Shown piece after piece: positions 45,574 to 57,655 of a stretch of DNA of 64,000 nt. The notes beneath the pieces were generated by a model that searched no databases, was not told the DNA's origin, and was given only the letters and a program-made list of their open reading frames with translations. The position numbers and the translations under genes were made by a program. How positions within the stretch are numbered: position 1 is the stretch's first letter; every line of letters begins with the position of its first letter. This DNA comes from Vitellaria paradoxa (taxonomy: Eukaryota > Streptophyta > Magnoliopsida > Ericales > Sapotaceae): the NCBI GenBank assembly GCA_019916065.1, contig CM034240.1:40946561-41010560 (forward strand), read 5' to 3'.

Positions 45574-46407
45574 CAATTTTGGAAGAGTCTGCAGGAGGCT
45601 TTAGGCACTAAATTGACCTTTAGCACGGCATTTCACCCCCAGACGGATGGACAGTCAGAACGGTTAATTCAGACATTGGAAGATATGCTTCGTGCTTGCA
45701 TATTAGACTTTAAAGGAAACTGGGAAGAACACTTGCCATTGATAGAGTTTGTGTATAACAACAACTATCAAGCAAGTATTGGAATGGCACCTTATGAGGC
45801 ATTATATGGGAGGCCATGTCGCTCTCCTCTGTGTTGGACCGAGGTAGGAGAATCGGTGATGATAGGACCCGACCTGATCAAGCAAACATCAGAAAAGATT
45901 GCTATCATTCGTCAACGTCTACTTACTGCCCAGAGTCGTCAGAAAAGCTACGCTGACCGACGAAGACGACCTTTGGAGTTCAAGGTTGGAGATCATGTCT
46001 TTCTTCAAGTTTCCCCACGTCAAGGAGTCGTACGATTTGGGAAAAAGGGGAAGTTAGCTCCTCGATATATTGGACCATTCGAAATCCTTGCAAAGGTTAG
46101 GCAGGTTGCATATCAGCTAGCTCTACCACCTCAACTATCACGTGTTCATGATGTATTTCATGTATCCATGCTTCGAAAGTATGAACTTGACCCGAGTCAC
46201 GTGATTGATTGGACTGAACTTGATATTCAGCAAGATGTTACATTTGAACAACAGCCGGTTAAGATCGAGGATCGGCGTGAACAAGTCCTACGAGGCAAAA
46301 CCATTCCATTGGTTCGAGTGTTGTGGAGGCACCGTGGTTTGGAGGAATCCACCTGGGAGCGTGAGTCTGTTATGCGTGAACGATATCCTCATTTGTTTAA
46401 CACTTGA
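45574..46407 (+). pseudogene. Gypsy integrase C-terminus with chromodomain
   Basis: The fragment begins [11 protein letters not shown] and keeps [14 protein letters not shown] (with the catalytic glutamate), [15 protein letters not shown], the GPFEI and [10 protein letters not shown] blocks, and a chromodomain-like end ([16 protein letters not shown]). The D-D part of the core is missing. An open frame starts upstream in LTR sequence (45523), so any product would be a chimera. It ends at 46407, just before the polypurine tract. Confidence 0.9.
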
Positions 46408-48482
46408 GTCATGCTTTATGTAAATTTCGAGACGAAATTTATTTAAGGGGGGTGGATTGTAATAACCTGAATTTTCTTTTCCTTAATTAAATTATTTAAG
46501 TGTGGTCGTGATATTTATTATAGTAAAAATCTAGAAAATTGAGCATTTGAAAATTTTTGGAATGATAAAAATTAGTTGAAAAAATTTTCGGATTAAATTT
46601 CACCTTATGTGGGAGTTTAATGTAGAATTTCTAAAATTTTTATCCAAATACTTCTTAGCCCAATTACTTATTTGGTTCAAACCAAGACCATTAACCCATG
46701 GGTCAACCTTTTTCTTTGACTCACCTCAACTCACTTCAACTCACTTTATCACTCAATGAATTGACTCATGAATAGTTGCTCTAAATTATTTCCCGACAAC
46801 TTCATTTCCATCTTCCATACACTCTCACCATCTTTCAAAATTATTTGACTAATTGGACAAAGAGAAGACCTACATTGATGACCTTAAAGCATCTTTTTCA
46901 AATTATTTAGCAAACAAGATTTGAAGCATTTTGTTTGAAAGCTAGCATGATTTAAAGCATTTGGTTAAATTGTCAAAAAGCTAGCATGATTGTTTAAATT
47001 TGTCAAAACGTTAGCTTGATTCCCGGATCATGCCACCTCCATACATCTTCCCCAATGCTTTTCTTAAATGATATGGTTAGATAGTCAAAAAGTAAGCATG
47101 ATTCTTGGATCATGCTACCAATTGTATAGGCATGATCTTACCTTAGTTGATTTTTTTCTCCACCAATAATTTTCTCTACACTCCCTATAAATTGTGTCTT
47201 CAAAGAGAAGAAAATAAGAGAGAAATAAAAATAAATTATTAATTAGTGAGGCTGAAGATTTGGTGTTGCTTGGAGGAAGAAGAAAGGCTTGGAATTTTTC
47301 AATTTGGGTGGTGTTCAAAGCTAACTCATTTTTCATTTTCAGATTTGGTCATTAATATCTTCATTGAGGTAGGATGATGAATCTCCTAAAATATATTTGA
47401 TGCATTTTCTGGTTTGAAGTATGAAACTTGATTGTGATAAAAATAAATACCCGTATATTGGGGGTAGGGAAGCCAAAATTTTGACTGAAGTAACTCAGTA
47501 TGCTGACAGCTCTCTATTTGTAACTTCTTATATGCTTCTAACCCCTAAAACGGTGGAATTGGGCTTTGGCTAGAACATAAAAGTTGTAGCCCTTTCAGTT
47601 TTCTTTTCAACCCAAAAAGAATTGCATCAATCCGATTTGTGAGTCAAAAGTTATGCCCAAAATACTGAGCACGTGTAAAACTGTATTTTCTGAACAAACT
47701 GAATTCAAAGCTATTTTTGTACCTTTAGACCTTAGAATTTTAAAAAGCGTAAAACATGAAAGTTGTAGGTCTTGAAGTCTAGTTTCTACAGATATAAAGT
47801 TTATAGATATTGGAGTCTTGCTCTATTTTATATGAATTTTCTTTCAAGCTACTATTCTGCTTAGCTTTAATTGATGCTTGTTTGGATTTGTTTAGAATAT
47901 TATGTTTAAAGATTTATTTAAATTTCTAATTTCCTTCTGTTAGTTATTGTCATGTTAATAATTTCTATTGATATGAAATTATTTTAAACTAGATATTATG
48001 TATTATTTGACACTCTAATATTGATGATAATTGACTTAGATAATCAGTTTCATCATGGATAGTTGGATGACTTATTCAAACTAAAATGCTAGAATTTGAT
48101 AAAATGCCCAAAAGAAACAATGGACTTGTTCTTTTCTCATTTGGTCTTTCTTAAATGAATTTGATTTATTTTTGGCATTGTTTTGTCAACCTAGCAAGTT
48201 ATATAATTATATTTTTATGATTAAGTGAATTTAATGAAACTCATTTAATACCTTCCTAAACATTGGAATAATTCTGTAGACATTTGTGGATATCTTGAAG
48301 CCAAAAACCTATGATAAGGGTTTGGTTATAAATAAGATGATGATTGGAAATTTATTTAAATTATTTTTGAATAAAATAAAACTTATCAATTTTGCTAAAA
48401 ATTAAATATAAGTCCAAGAGCTATTTATTATCTTTATATTCCATAAAATAAAAAAAAAAGGTAAAAGAAGCAAAAACTGAGA

Positions 48483-48563
48483 TTTGCAGCCAATGAGGTT
48501 CGAACTTGCGACTTTAATTTGCAATTAGGGTCGCCCACCCACTAAGCTACCAACCTCGGCCTA
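48483..48563 (-). mobile_element. tRNA-like block within the Gypsy LTR
   Basis: On the minus strand GGTTGGTAGCTTAGTGGGTG (box A) and CAAGTTCGAACCTC (box B) are spaced as in a tRNA. No target duplication was found, and the cloverleaf is not complete, so it is a SINE head or tRNA-derived relic. Confidence 0.45.
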
Positions 48564-49251
48564 ATTAATATACCATTAGAAATAATTTTATTCTTATCAA
48601 ATTTGGTACGGAAAACTTGTCAAAACAATTAACTAAAATACTAATTTGTATTCTAAATTTTTACTTGCTAATTGTTAAATTACATATAGTGCCTACCTTT
48701 GTGATAATGATATTGATGATTATGTTAAATCTTTGATTTATTGAGAATTACTATTAAAGTATGGATATAGATAAAGTGCTTAAAAATATACTTCATGTGA
48801 CTGAATAATCCCACTTTTGATTCATTACCCGGGAACATTGCCGGTTATTATTCAAAATGTCTGATTTCCATACAAGGTACCCTGGGAATGTAAAAGGGTG
48901 AGAAGAAATTAAGGCACTCGGTGCTAAAGCTATTTTTGGCAATGGGGTGATGGGTGGGTAGAAATGGTCTTTTAGATGAAGATGGGAACATACATTTTAT
49001 TTGGGAGATGCTCCCTTCTGACCTGGCCAGTCAGGTAGTCGGTCGTGACGGCTTGGTTTTTGGTAGGTGACACCGTCGGTATGCATTGGATGCTAAGCCC
49101 GTAAAGTCACTGATTCCCAAGGCTGGGGGTAGAGGAGGATAGGAGTATGATTATCTTAGAAAGATTTAGATTAAACTCCTTTACAAAATTTTATTGTGAC
49201 TAGCAACCTCTCTTGTTATGTATGAATGATGTGTTGGAATTATTTAATTAT

Positions 49252-49409
49252 ATTTAATTCATCTCGATTAATATTTTATAAATATATATATATATATGTA
49301 TATATGTATGAAACCTGTATCGCTACGGGGTTTGATCCCGAGACCTTGAAGATCTAAATCTGAGATCCCTACCACTGCGACACAGACTTCATTGTGGTAT
49401 ACACATCAG
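49252..49409 (-). mobile_element. SINE inserted in the Gypsy LTR
   Basis: A 158-bp block flanked by TATTTAATTAT at 49241-49251 and 49410-49420 (11 bp, perfect). On the minus strand it starts with a tRNA-like head, box A TGTCGCAGTGGTAGGG and box B CGGGATCAAACCCCG, and ends in a TA-rich tail. Confidence 0.6.
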
Positions 49410-50448
49410 TATTTAATTATTTTACATGTAAGTAAAATAGTAGTTACGGTGACGGTTTAATCGAACCGTTGTAAGTATAATTTACATTATTCAGTTGAGA
49501 TCTATTGAATTAATTGTTGCATAAATAGTATGCCACTTAAACACATTCACTTAATACAGTGTAGTATTACAATCACTGCATATAGGCACCTAGGAGATTC
49601 TGATTACTGGGTTTTAGTAGCTCACCCCTTGTGGGAATATTTTTTTCAGGATATTAAGCACAGGGATACAGAAGATGAGCTGGAAAGAGATTAATTTCTC
49701 TTAAATATTCCATCAGAAGAGTTATCTATTTTTTTTTCTTCTTTCCTGCACAGAGTTGGAGGACTTTATTTTTAGTCTGTAATAATTGTTGGATGATTGT
49801 AATTATTAAGCATAGACCTAATTTACTTTTATTTGGTATGTAATGTTAATCGCGTGGTTGAGACACTTAGATGACTCTATAATATTTTTCTCTATCTTTA
49901 TTCTGTGCCCTGTAGTTGAAATCCTATCAAATGGTTCAGTCCAATGACTTATAAATATTGTTTGGGATAAACATGGGATTTTGACTATCTTAAATTTTTC
50001 TTACGGGTCAACCCCAATCTGGAGGAAAACTCTGGGGTGTGACAGCGTGTTATTATCATCTTATTTTTATACCTAACAAATAAATTCCAAGTCACCCCTG
50101 GACATTCGGTTATAAAAATCCGAGGCGTGACATATTTTGTTCTTTTAACTTTAAAAGTCAAGCGAGCAGTACTCAACCCCCTTACCCCTTTTTTAAGTCC
50201 GTCAAAGAGTGTGGGTTCTATATATTTTTAGATAATATTTGTATATAAATTTTAAATTACATATGTACACCATAAATACAAACTTTTTATTCATTAGTAA
50301 CGAATTTTTTTTCAGTTTAAATGGGAAAAGTATCCAGCTCTCAGTGTATATCTAATATTTATTTATTTATTTTTTGTCTTGGGACAAGCATGTATGTATG
50401 GAGTCAGGACTAGATCTTCTCCGGGAGGAGGAGCAGAACTACTACAGC

Positions 50449-50992
50449 CACGGGCGGAGCTACATGGGGCAAGTGATGTACTCAATTTTTAAGATAAAAT
50501 TATTAAAATATCTTTCTTGTTATTTTAATTTTATTTAAAAAGTAAATTAATTAAAAATTAAGATATTTTGATTTTATTAAAAATTTAAAGTTAACTCAAA
50601 ATTTTTGAACATATAAGAAGTTTAAAAGAATCAAACTTTGTATTTTTTATTAAATAAAGTGTATCATTTTAATACATTATTGCATATTTTTGTTTATACT
50701 ATCAGTAAATTTAGCATATAACACAATAAATTCTATAGATAATAAAATTTAATAATAATTATATTTTTTATAGCGAGGGATATCTCTAATAAATTTCAGG
50801 TGCTTGAATTATTAACCGTGAGAAATATATTCACTAGTTAATACTCAAGAATAATTTATTTTCTCTCTTAAAATAATATTATTTTTCTCTTACTCTTAAT
50901 CGAAAAATAATTCGATTGTTATTTTTTCTCGGGTGGTTGATGTTCCCCTCGGCGCCTGGTGCCCCCAGCCAAAATGCTGGCTTCGCCCCTAT
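50449..50992. mobile_element. MITE with CTACAGC target duplication
   Basis: The ends are short imperfect inverted repeats: ACGGGCGGAGCTACATGGGG on the left and, read in reverse, AGGGGCGAAGCCAGCATTTT on the right. CTACAGC flanks both sides (50442-50448 and 50993-50999). The interior is AT-rich and non-coding. A 7-8 bp duplication would suit a hAT-type non-autonomous element. Confidence 0.55.
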
Positions 50993-51428
50993 CTACAGCA
51001 TGGGCAGAGGGACGCTGAGGGACATGGTGGCCTACAGATTTGGTAAAATTTTGGCCGAAATTTTTTTAAGTAGTAGTGATATATAATATTTTAATATTAT
51101 TATATATAGTTCAGTGTAAATTTAGCTCATAGCTTAAATATATTTTAAAAATTAAAAATAAATTAATAATCCTAGAACTCAAAAAAAGTCAGAGTAAAAA
51201 TTAAAACTATATACATGCTTGAGCAAAATCCTAATAAACTACTATTTTTGTTTCTTCTTTATTTGTATTAAATTTTTCAGTATTTATTAATATTTGTCTT
51301 TATTTATTTTTTTATTCTCCCTATAATTGATTGGTAATGCGATAAAAGTAAAGCTCCCTCACAATTCAGTCAGATGAAAAAAATTAATATCAACCCTTAA
51401 AATTCTTGACTTAAATTTATAAAAACTA

Positions 51429-51859
51429 AAAAACGATTTGACCTCGAGAGATTCACTCCCTAGGCCAAACCCCTAGAGAGTGAATCTCTTTTGGTTTGTG
51501 CCACATATACCGGCCCCTCAACATGAATAACGGTAAATCGCGAACTCGCGTAGCAGCACTCCCTAGGCCAAACCCCTAGAGAGTGAATCTCTTTTAGTTT
51601 GTGCCACACATACCGGCCCCTCAAAATGTATAACGGGTAAATCGCGAACTCGCGTAGCGGCGGGGAGTCGGACCCACACCCAAGAACTGGATACGGTTTG
51701 TCCAGGTAAGGAGGCCCGTCTTACCAACCTTTACTACGCTTTGCGCCTGGAAGGCTGGTCCCAAGTTTTGCTGGAGAGGAGACTTGAACTTGAGACCTTG
51801 GAGTGGTAAGCCCCTAAGTCCCAGTCCAAGACCATCCCATCTAACTCCTTGGGGTTAAT
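51429..51859 (-). mobile_element. SINE with 18-bp target duplication and internal repeat
   Basis: TTAAATTTATAAAAACTA is perfect at 51411-51428 and 51860-51877. On the minus strand the 431-bp body has a tRNA-like head (GGGACTTAGGGGCTTACCAC and CTCAAGTTCAAGTCTCC) and is GC-rich against an AT-rich surround. Its distal part is a 103-bp tandem duplication (51454-51556 and 51557-51660). Confidence 0.7.
51454..51660. repeat. 103-bp tandem duplication inside the SINE
   Basis: Two units beginning CACTCCCTAGGCCAAACCCC and ending CGCGAACTCGCGTAGC differ at about five bases and one indel. Each contains an inverted pair CCCTAG/CTAGAG and a short palindrome CGCGAACTCGCG. Confidence 0.85.
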
Positions 51860-51877
51860 TTAAATTTATAAAAACTA

Positions 51878-54747
51878 ATTAATTAAATAATGAGTAAATT
51901 GCTAGGGGAAACAAATCATCTATTTGGTTGTGCAGAGTTAAAAAAATTCTAGCTCCCCCCTTGTACTACAGTGCGCTTGTGGGTCAGATGATGAGTACAG
52001 GAAATTAAACAAGAGGTAGTTGGCAATTTGTTCAAATTTTTTTTTTTTTTTGGGTTAAATTAGTATGGCAACAACTTGGCCGCCGGCATTGAAAGTAGCA
52101 GAATCTTAGAGGTTAGCACTATATATATATATATATATATATGTAGATTGGCGTCGGGTCATGTATAGTGGCCTTGTTTGTAGTAAAGCAAAATAAAATA
52201 ATTTTTTATAAATTTTTATAAACATAAATTACAAAATAATAAAATTTAAATTATTTATTTATTATATAAAATATAAAATATTAATTTTTATTATTTTATA
52301 TAACTTTAAATACACCCAATATAATACGCATGTGCCCGTCATTTTATGTTGAGACTGTACTGCGAATTAATTGGCAAATGGCAGTTGACCCTGCCTGTGC
52401 AGGTCCGTTTGGTGCATGATTTCGAATGTGTGTTTTTTACCTCATTAATAATTGTTCATCGATCAAATCTTAATTATCAATTATTATTTACCAGATTAAA
52501 TTTAAAGTTAGCATCAAGTAAGTTTAGTTGGGTTGGGATCCTAGTTAATTTGGTGTACCCAAAAAAAAAAAAAAAGTGAACTTTCTAGTAATTTCTGTTA
52601 CGATAACGTGATGATGTGTTCAAGTATTGGTTTGGTTCTGATTCATATTTAATTCAAACTTATTTTTTTTTATTCTTAAAAATTAAACTTGAAATTGAGC
52701 CGATTTTAATTTAAAATCGAAGTAAGCGAAGACAAATCGTAAATATTAAGTTAGGTTGGCTTAATTTTAGTTAACTCGGCTCAGTTTTTGAGTTAGACAA
52801 TTAGTATATACTCTCATATTGAGCCTAATATTTTATGTATACTATAATATTTTATTAATATATAATATATTATTTATTTATATGTTTAGGAATCCAAAAA
52901 ACACAAAATCAATCCAACCTGAAAATCAAATCAACCCAATCTGATTTAAACTAACCTAAAAATCAAATCGACCAAACCTAATATTTTTTATTTAGTTCAG
53001 TGTAGTTTTAAATTGAAATTAATTCGATTTCAAGTTCAATTTTTAAGAACTCAGAAAAAAATTAGTTAGACTATTGATCTTACTCACTGGCCATTAAGGT
53101 AAGTGCCTTAGGCTCCACAATTCTGATAAGTCTTCATAATTTTGTATTTGTATAGTGTATATATATATATATATATATATATATGACTTTTTTACTAGCA
53201 TGTTTTTAAACTTAAAAAATTAGGTAAATGCTGATATATTATATATAAACTTAATCTAAACATAGTTTAAATTTAAATACATAACTTTTAAGTGTTGATT
53301 AAATCTAATATATAGAAAGATAGTTATCACTTAATAATAAAAATCTAATCAATAAAAATTAATATATAAAAATAGAGTTTGAGTGTGAACATATCACATC
53401 GCTGCGAAACAATATTTTTTTAACTCAAAAAATTCTTCTTTGAAATAGTTTTTTTTTTTTAATAATTCACAATAACTTGTTGAACTCTATATCTCTTGTT
53501 AATGCTAAACTCTTTTTTATTTATGCTACACTTATTATCAAAAATAATTATCTTAAGTTTTATATATAATATAAAGTTATATACTGATAAGTAAAAATAA
53601 TAAGCAAATAAGTATTAAAAATTTATAGTAATACAAACAAATGAGAAAATAATAATGAAAATTAGATTCTTCCCTAAATGTATGTATTGCTCATGGAACA
53701 CTATTAACTATATTTATATTAGTAACTGTTGCTTTTGCTAAAAAATTTTTTTTGAATTTAAAATTATTAAAATCTTATTTAAGATCGTGTCACAAAATAG
53801 ATTAAATGGTTTAATTATAATATCCATTGAATATAATATGTTAGAATGAATTGAATACCAAACTTTAATAAGTAATTTTGCACCTCAAAAAATTAGATGT
53901 ATGAGAGTAGATTTTTGGTAGAAGAATTTTTTTTTGTAAATATATCTCATTTGATATTTCATCTTAAGTCTCAAACTTTCTAGGTCCGGCTTTAATTGTC
54001 AACTACATTATTTAGCCTAATATAATTAGTTAAGTTTCAGGTCCAATGGAAAAAAATTGGTTAGACAATTAGTATACACTAAAAAAGGTTTTTGAATATG
54101 TTTCATACTAAATTTCTTGTTATATATATATATATATATATAGAACATATTGCACACCTGTTTTAATTTCTTTTTGAATTTGTTTCGGAATAATTTTCTT
54201 ACTCTTATATATATAACATATTGTGCATATATTTGAAGTTTAAACTAAAATTTTTTAAGATTTGAGTTGAGAGATAAAGTAATAAGGGTTAGTTACTTCA
54301 AGAATAAAATAATAAGGATTACTTCGAGATTTCTTCTTTCACTCTCATAATCTTTGCTCCAATATTAGACGTTTATATTAAAAACTTATAAGCACATTTC
54401 TAAACCACGTTAAATCTTGTGTTCCTAAGTAATTTATTTTCTATTTTATCTATTTGGATATTCACTATTTATTTATTGCCATCTGGGTCCGCACAACATT
54501 TATCAATAAACAATGTCTGGACAAAGCTTGTTCTCCAACGGCATGGTGGCCAAAACTGTGACGAAGCCGTCCCAGTGATGCAATCAGCAATCTCAGCAGA
54601 AAGTGTGAAGCCGGCCAGCCGGCCATTTTACTCATTAGTTTATTTCAAACCTTGACTCTGTATTGTCCATCCTGAGCATCCTCCTTAACCATTTCTCTTT
54701 TTTTATGCCAGTAACTCCCCAACGCCAATCTTAACAGTTCAATACCA
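51878..54747. other. AT-rich region upstream of the LysM kinase
   Basis: Non-coding with TA repeats at about 52121-52142, 53154-53185 and 54120-54142. The last 350 bp are GC-richer and should include the promoter and leader of the LysM gene; no clear TATA box was found. Confidence 0.4.
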
Positions 54748-56601
54748 ATGGTTTCTCTCTGTAAATTCCTCTCCCTTTCCCTTCTCATTCTTCTAATCAA
54801 ACCCACATTTTCTCAGCAATCTTATGACTGGACCAGCTGCAATGCCATAGCACAAGTTCCGGGCTCCAATTACCTATGCACCAAGAAGAAATTTTCATGC
54901 GACACTTACGTTGTCTACAGAGCTCAAAAAGGTTATCAAACACTCTCCTCCATAGCCTCTCTATTTAGCACAACCTTAACCTGCCTGCTCTCATCCAACA
55001 ACATGTCCCAATCAACCTCGGAAAATCTCAAGCATGGTCAGGAAATCATCGTCCCTGTTACCTGTTCTTGCCCTGACAGGTTTTCCCGTGCAGTTTTTGG
55101 CTACAATGCATCTCGATCCGATTCCTTGAATGAAGTGGCTTGTGGAGTTTATGAAGGACTTGTGAAGGCGCAAGTTCTCATCGAGGAGAACCCGAATTTC
55201 AATGGCAGCGATCCAAACAGCCCCTTACTTCGAGTGCCTATACGTTGTGCTTGTCCTGATGGATCTGATACAGGCAATGGTACAAATTTCCTTGTGACAT
55301 ATCCGGTGATAGAGGAGGATGATATGAATTTGATTGCTCTTAAATTTGGAGTGCCTGAGAGTTTGATCTTGCAAGCTAATAGATTAGAGTCATTTGCAGC
55401 TATCTTCCCTAAGACAACACTGCTCATTCCCACCAGGGATAAGCCGGTTCTGAAGTTGGATTTCAACCCTGAACAAGAAGATCCATCTCCCAGTCCAGGA
55501 AGTACAGTAGATCTGGACATTTTTCCGGGTAAAGAATTGAAAACCGAGAATCCACCTCTGTATCTTGGAGTGGGATTATCTGGATCATTCATTCTGATGG
55601 TTTTGGTTTGTGGGTTTTTAGTATTTATTTGGAGAAGGAACCATCCTTCCAAGTTTCAACCACTGTTTGTTAGCCCACCCTCGTCGAATTTCTCACCTGA
55701 TCTTCTTGATGGGATGTCCAAGTTAAAGCACTCCCTGATCAGATTCAGCCTTGATGAGCTGAGGATTGCGACCGAGGATTTCAGCCAAGCTACAGCGATT
55801 GGTGCATCAATGTTCCGGGGAAGAATTGGCAGTTCCCATTTGGCGATAGAGCAGATGAATTCGGAGGAAGAAGCTCATAATGTCATTGCCATATTGACCA
55901 AGATTAATCATCTAAATGTGGTGAAGCTAGAGGGGTGCTGCTACGATTCCAGGCCTTGTCTTGTATATGAATTTGTCAAAAATGGTAGTTTAAGGGACTG
56001 TTTGTCAAATGTTGATCTGCCTAAGCAGCTCAAATGGGCAACAAGAATGCAGATTGCGTTTGATCTTGCGGTGGGGCTTCATTACATACATCACTGCACA
56101 AAGCCTGCTTACGTCCATCGGAACATTAACAGCAGAAATATACTTATAACTATGGATTGGAGAGCAAAGATTTCTGGGTTCAGGCTGGCAAAGCCTCTGA
56201 TTTGCCTCGAGGAAATGGAAGAACTTAATTGGAATGAATCTGTGATGGTGGGTAGAAAGGGGTACTTGGCACCCGAATACCTTGCATTTGGGCAGGCTTC
56301 AACCAAGCTAGACGTGTATGCATTTGGGGTGGTTTTGTTAGAGTTGTTATCTGCTAAAGAGGCTTGTGAAGATGGTAATTATCTATCGAAGGATTGTAAT
56401 TTTTTTGCTGGTGGAGCAGTACTTGATTCTTCTGGGTGTTTGGAGAAGTTAAAGAAATTTGTGGATCCTTCTTTGGAAGGGGATTATCCATTGGGAGATG
56501 CCATGTGCTTGGCTTTGTTGGCCAAGGGCTGTCTGGAGGAGAACCCCCTTCAGAGACCTACAATGAACGATGTTCTGAAGGCTCTTTCGAGAATTCTTTG
56601 A
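54748..56601 (+). CDS. LysM receptor-like pseudokinase (LYK4/LYK5/LYR type)
   Basis: 617 aa in one exon. Signal peptide 1-22 (LLILLIKPTFSQ). Ectodomain with CXC motifs at 106-108 (CSC) and 167-169 (CAC) that space three LysM domains (about 53-85, 115-160, 184-228). Transmembrane helix about 272-294 followed by WRRN. Kinase-like domain about 333-617 with clear loss of catalysis: the glycine loop is IGASMFRGRI, the beta-3 lysine is glutamate (LAIEQM, 368), HRD is HRN (VHRNINSRN), DFG is GFR (ISGFRLAK), while APE is kept (508-510). In the LYK4/LYK5/LYR group such receptors bind chitin or lipo-chitooligosaccharides and signal through an active co-receptor such as CERK1. The exact orthologue is not decided. 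Confidence 0.9.
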   Translation: MVSLCKFLSLSLLILLIKPTFSQQSYDWTSCNAIAQVPGSNYLCTKKKFSCDTYVVYRAQKGYQTLSSIASLFSTTLTCLLSSNNMSQSTSENLKHGQEIIVPVTCSCPDRFSRAVFGYNASRSDSLNEVACGVYEGLVKAQVLIEENPNFNGSDPNSPLLRVPIRCACPDGSDTGNGTNFLVTYPVIEEDDMNLIALKFGVPESLILQANRLESFAAIFPKTTLLIPTRDKPVLKLDFNPEQEDPSPSPGSTVDLDIFPGKELKTENPPLYLGVGLSGSFILMVLVCGFLVFIWRRNHPSKFQPLFVSPPSSNFSPDLLDGMSKLKHSLIRFSLDELRIATEDFSQATAIGASMFRGRIGSSHLAIEQMNSEEEAHNVIAILTKINHLNVVKLEGCCYDSRPCLVYEFVKNGSLRDCLSNVDLPKQLKWATRMQIAFDLAVGLHYIHHCTKPAYVHRNINSRNILITMDWRAKISGFRLAKPLICLEEMEELNWNESVMVGRKGYLAPEYLAFGQASTKLDVYAFGVVLLELLSAKEACEDGNYLSKDCNFFAGGAVLDSSGCLEKLKKFVDPSLEGDYPLGDAMCLALLAKGCLEENPLQRPTMNDVLKALSRIL

Positions 56602-57655
56602 TGAAATCTGGTTTTTTTAGTTTGGGCAAATTTTGTATACAAGCAAATATGGGAAGATAGCCTTGTGTAAATTTTGCAACATTTCTTATGAAAATCTTCA
56701 AAATGATCACCATTATTTCTCTTAGCTATCTCTGCAGATAAGAGAACAATGGTAGGAGCACGGCCAAAGCACTTAATTAAAATTTGAGTTGAGGGCTAAT
56801 TTGATAGTATACCTTCAAAAAAAAATGTTTATTTAAACTGTCACACTATCTAATTTATAGATGTAAAAATTATTGATAACATTGCATTAATTAACTTAAT
56901 ATTAACGCATTGAAGTAGTACAAATAATGTATTCATAAATTATATGTATTTATCCCACATTGAATTAAAAGTACACAGAGCATCTCTTTCAGTTACAAAT
57001 AAATTTTGTCAATTATTAGTAAATGAATTTCAAAGAAAAAGCAGTTAAATATGAGTTTTACATTTTTTTTAGCAAGTTGTTTATCGACAATTGTAACAAA
57101 ATATGTCACTTAAAAATAACTAGCTCTCATTTTTTTGGCTTTGTCTCTATAAATATTTCTCTTGATGTCTGTCACTACCAACTCACTCAACCACCGAGTT
57201 TTTTTACCATAATCAGAAAAAAAGTTGGGCATTTTTTATTTTTAAAGAATTAATTTTTTATTTTATTCATACACGATTATCTTAAAAGTTATCAACCAAA
57301 AAACAAAATCAAGTTGTAATAGAAATAATCAGATAAAATGAAAAATAATTGAAAAATAAGTAACACGACTATTTATTGCCAAATTAAACCTAACTATCAA
57401 AATTTATTCAAGATATTCAAGAGCCCAAAGTACTTCAAAAATAAACAAAAAAGTCTAACATAAAAATTCCCTATTTCGTTTATATTTAAATGCTACAATC
57501 ATCTTCTTAATAAAAAGTCATAAATACCTTCTACTACAATTTTAAACACATTTTGGTTGTGCCATTTTTGTAATTTTATACCCGTTCATGCCACAGATCT
57601 CTTCCTAATGTATAAAAATATGGAAAAATTTTTAATCGAGGCTTCTGCATTTTAA
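56602..57655. other. convergent intergenic region
   Basis: 3' flanks of the LysM gene (+) and the AAA ATPase (-). AT-rich, no coding sequence seen. Confidence 0.5.

Larger units (their letters stand above)
44961..50132 (+). mobile_element. rearranged Ty3/Gypsy chromovirus with 3.7 kb LTR
   Basis: Bounded by TATTT on both sides (44956-44960 and 50133-50137), a 5-bp target duplication. The 3' LTR is 46458-50132. The 5' LTR (44961-45573) keeps only the first about 550 bp and a short later block, and is then joined directly to the end of integrase. Primer site, gag, protease, RT, RNase H and most of integrase are gone. The polypurine tract (TTTAAGGGGGGTGGA, 46443-46456) is kept. Lineage is probably Tekay/Del, from LTR size and chromodomain. 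Confidence 0.88.
46458..50132 (+). repeat. 3' LTR of the Gypsy element
   Basis: 3,675 bp from TGTAATAACCTG to GGCGTGACA. It has a TATA box (TATAAA, 47186-47191) about 730 bp in. A second LTR-end-like TGTGACA is at 50038-50044. It contains two tRNA-like blocks on the minus strand, one of them a SINE with target duplication. Confidence 0.85.

Noticed and set aside
50038..50044. TGTGACA as the end of the Gypsy LTR
   Set aside because: The next five bases (GCGTG) do not match the left flank, whereas ending at 50132 gives the TATTT duplication on both sides.
55149..55652. 167-codon frame antisense to the LysM kinase
   Set aside because: No recognisable protein; mirrors the sense codons.
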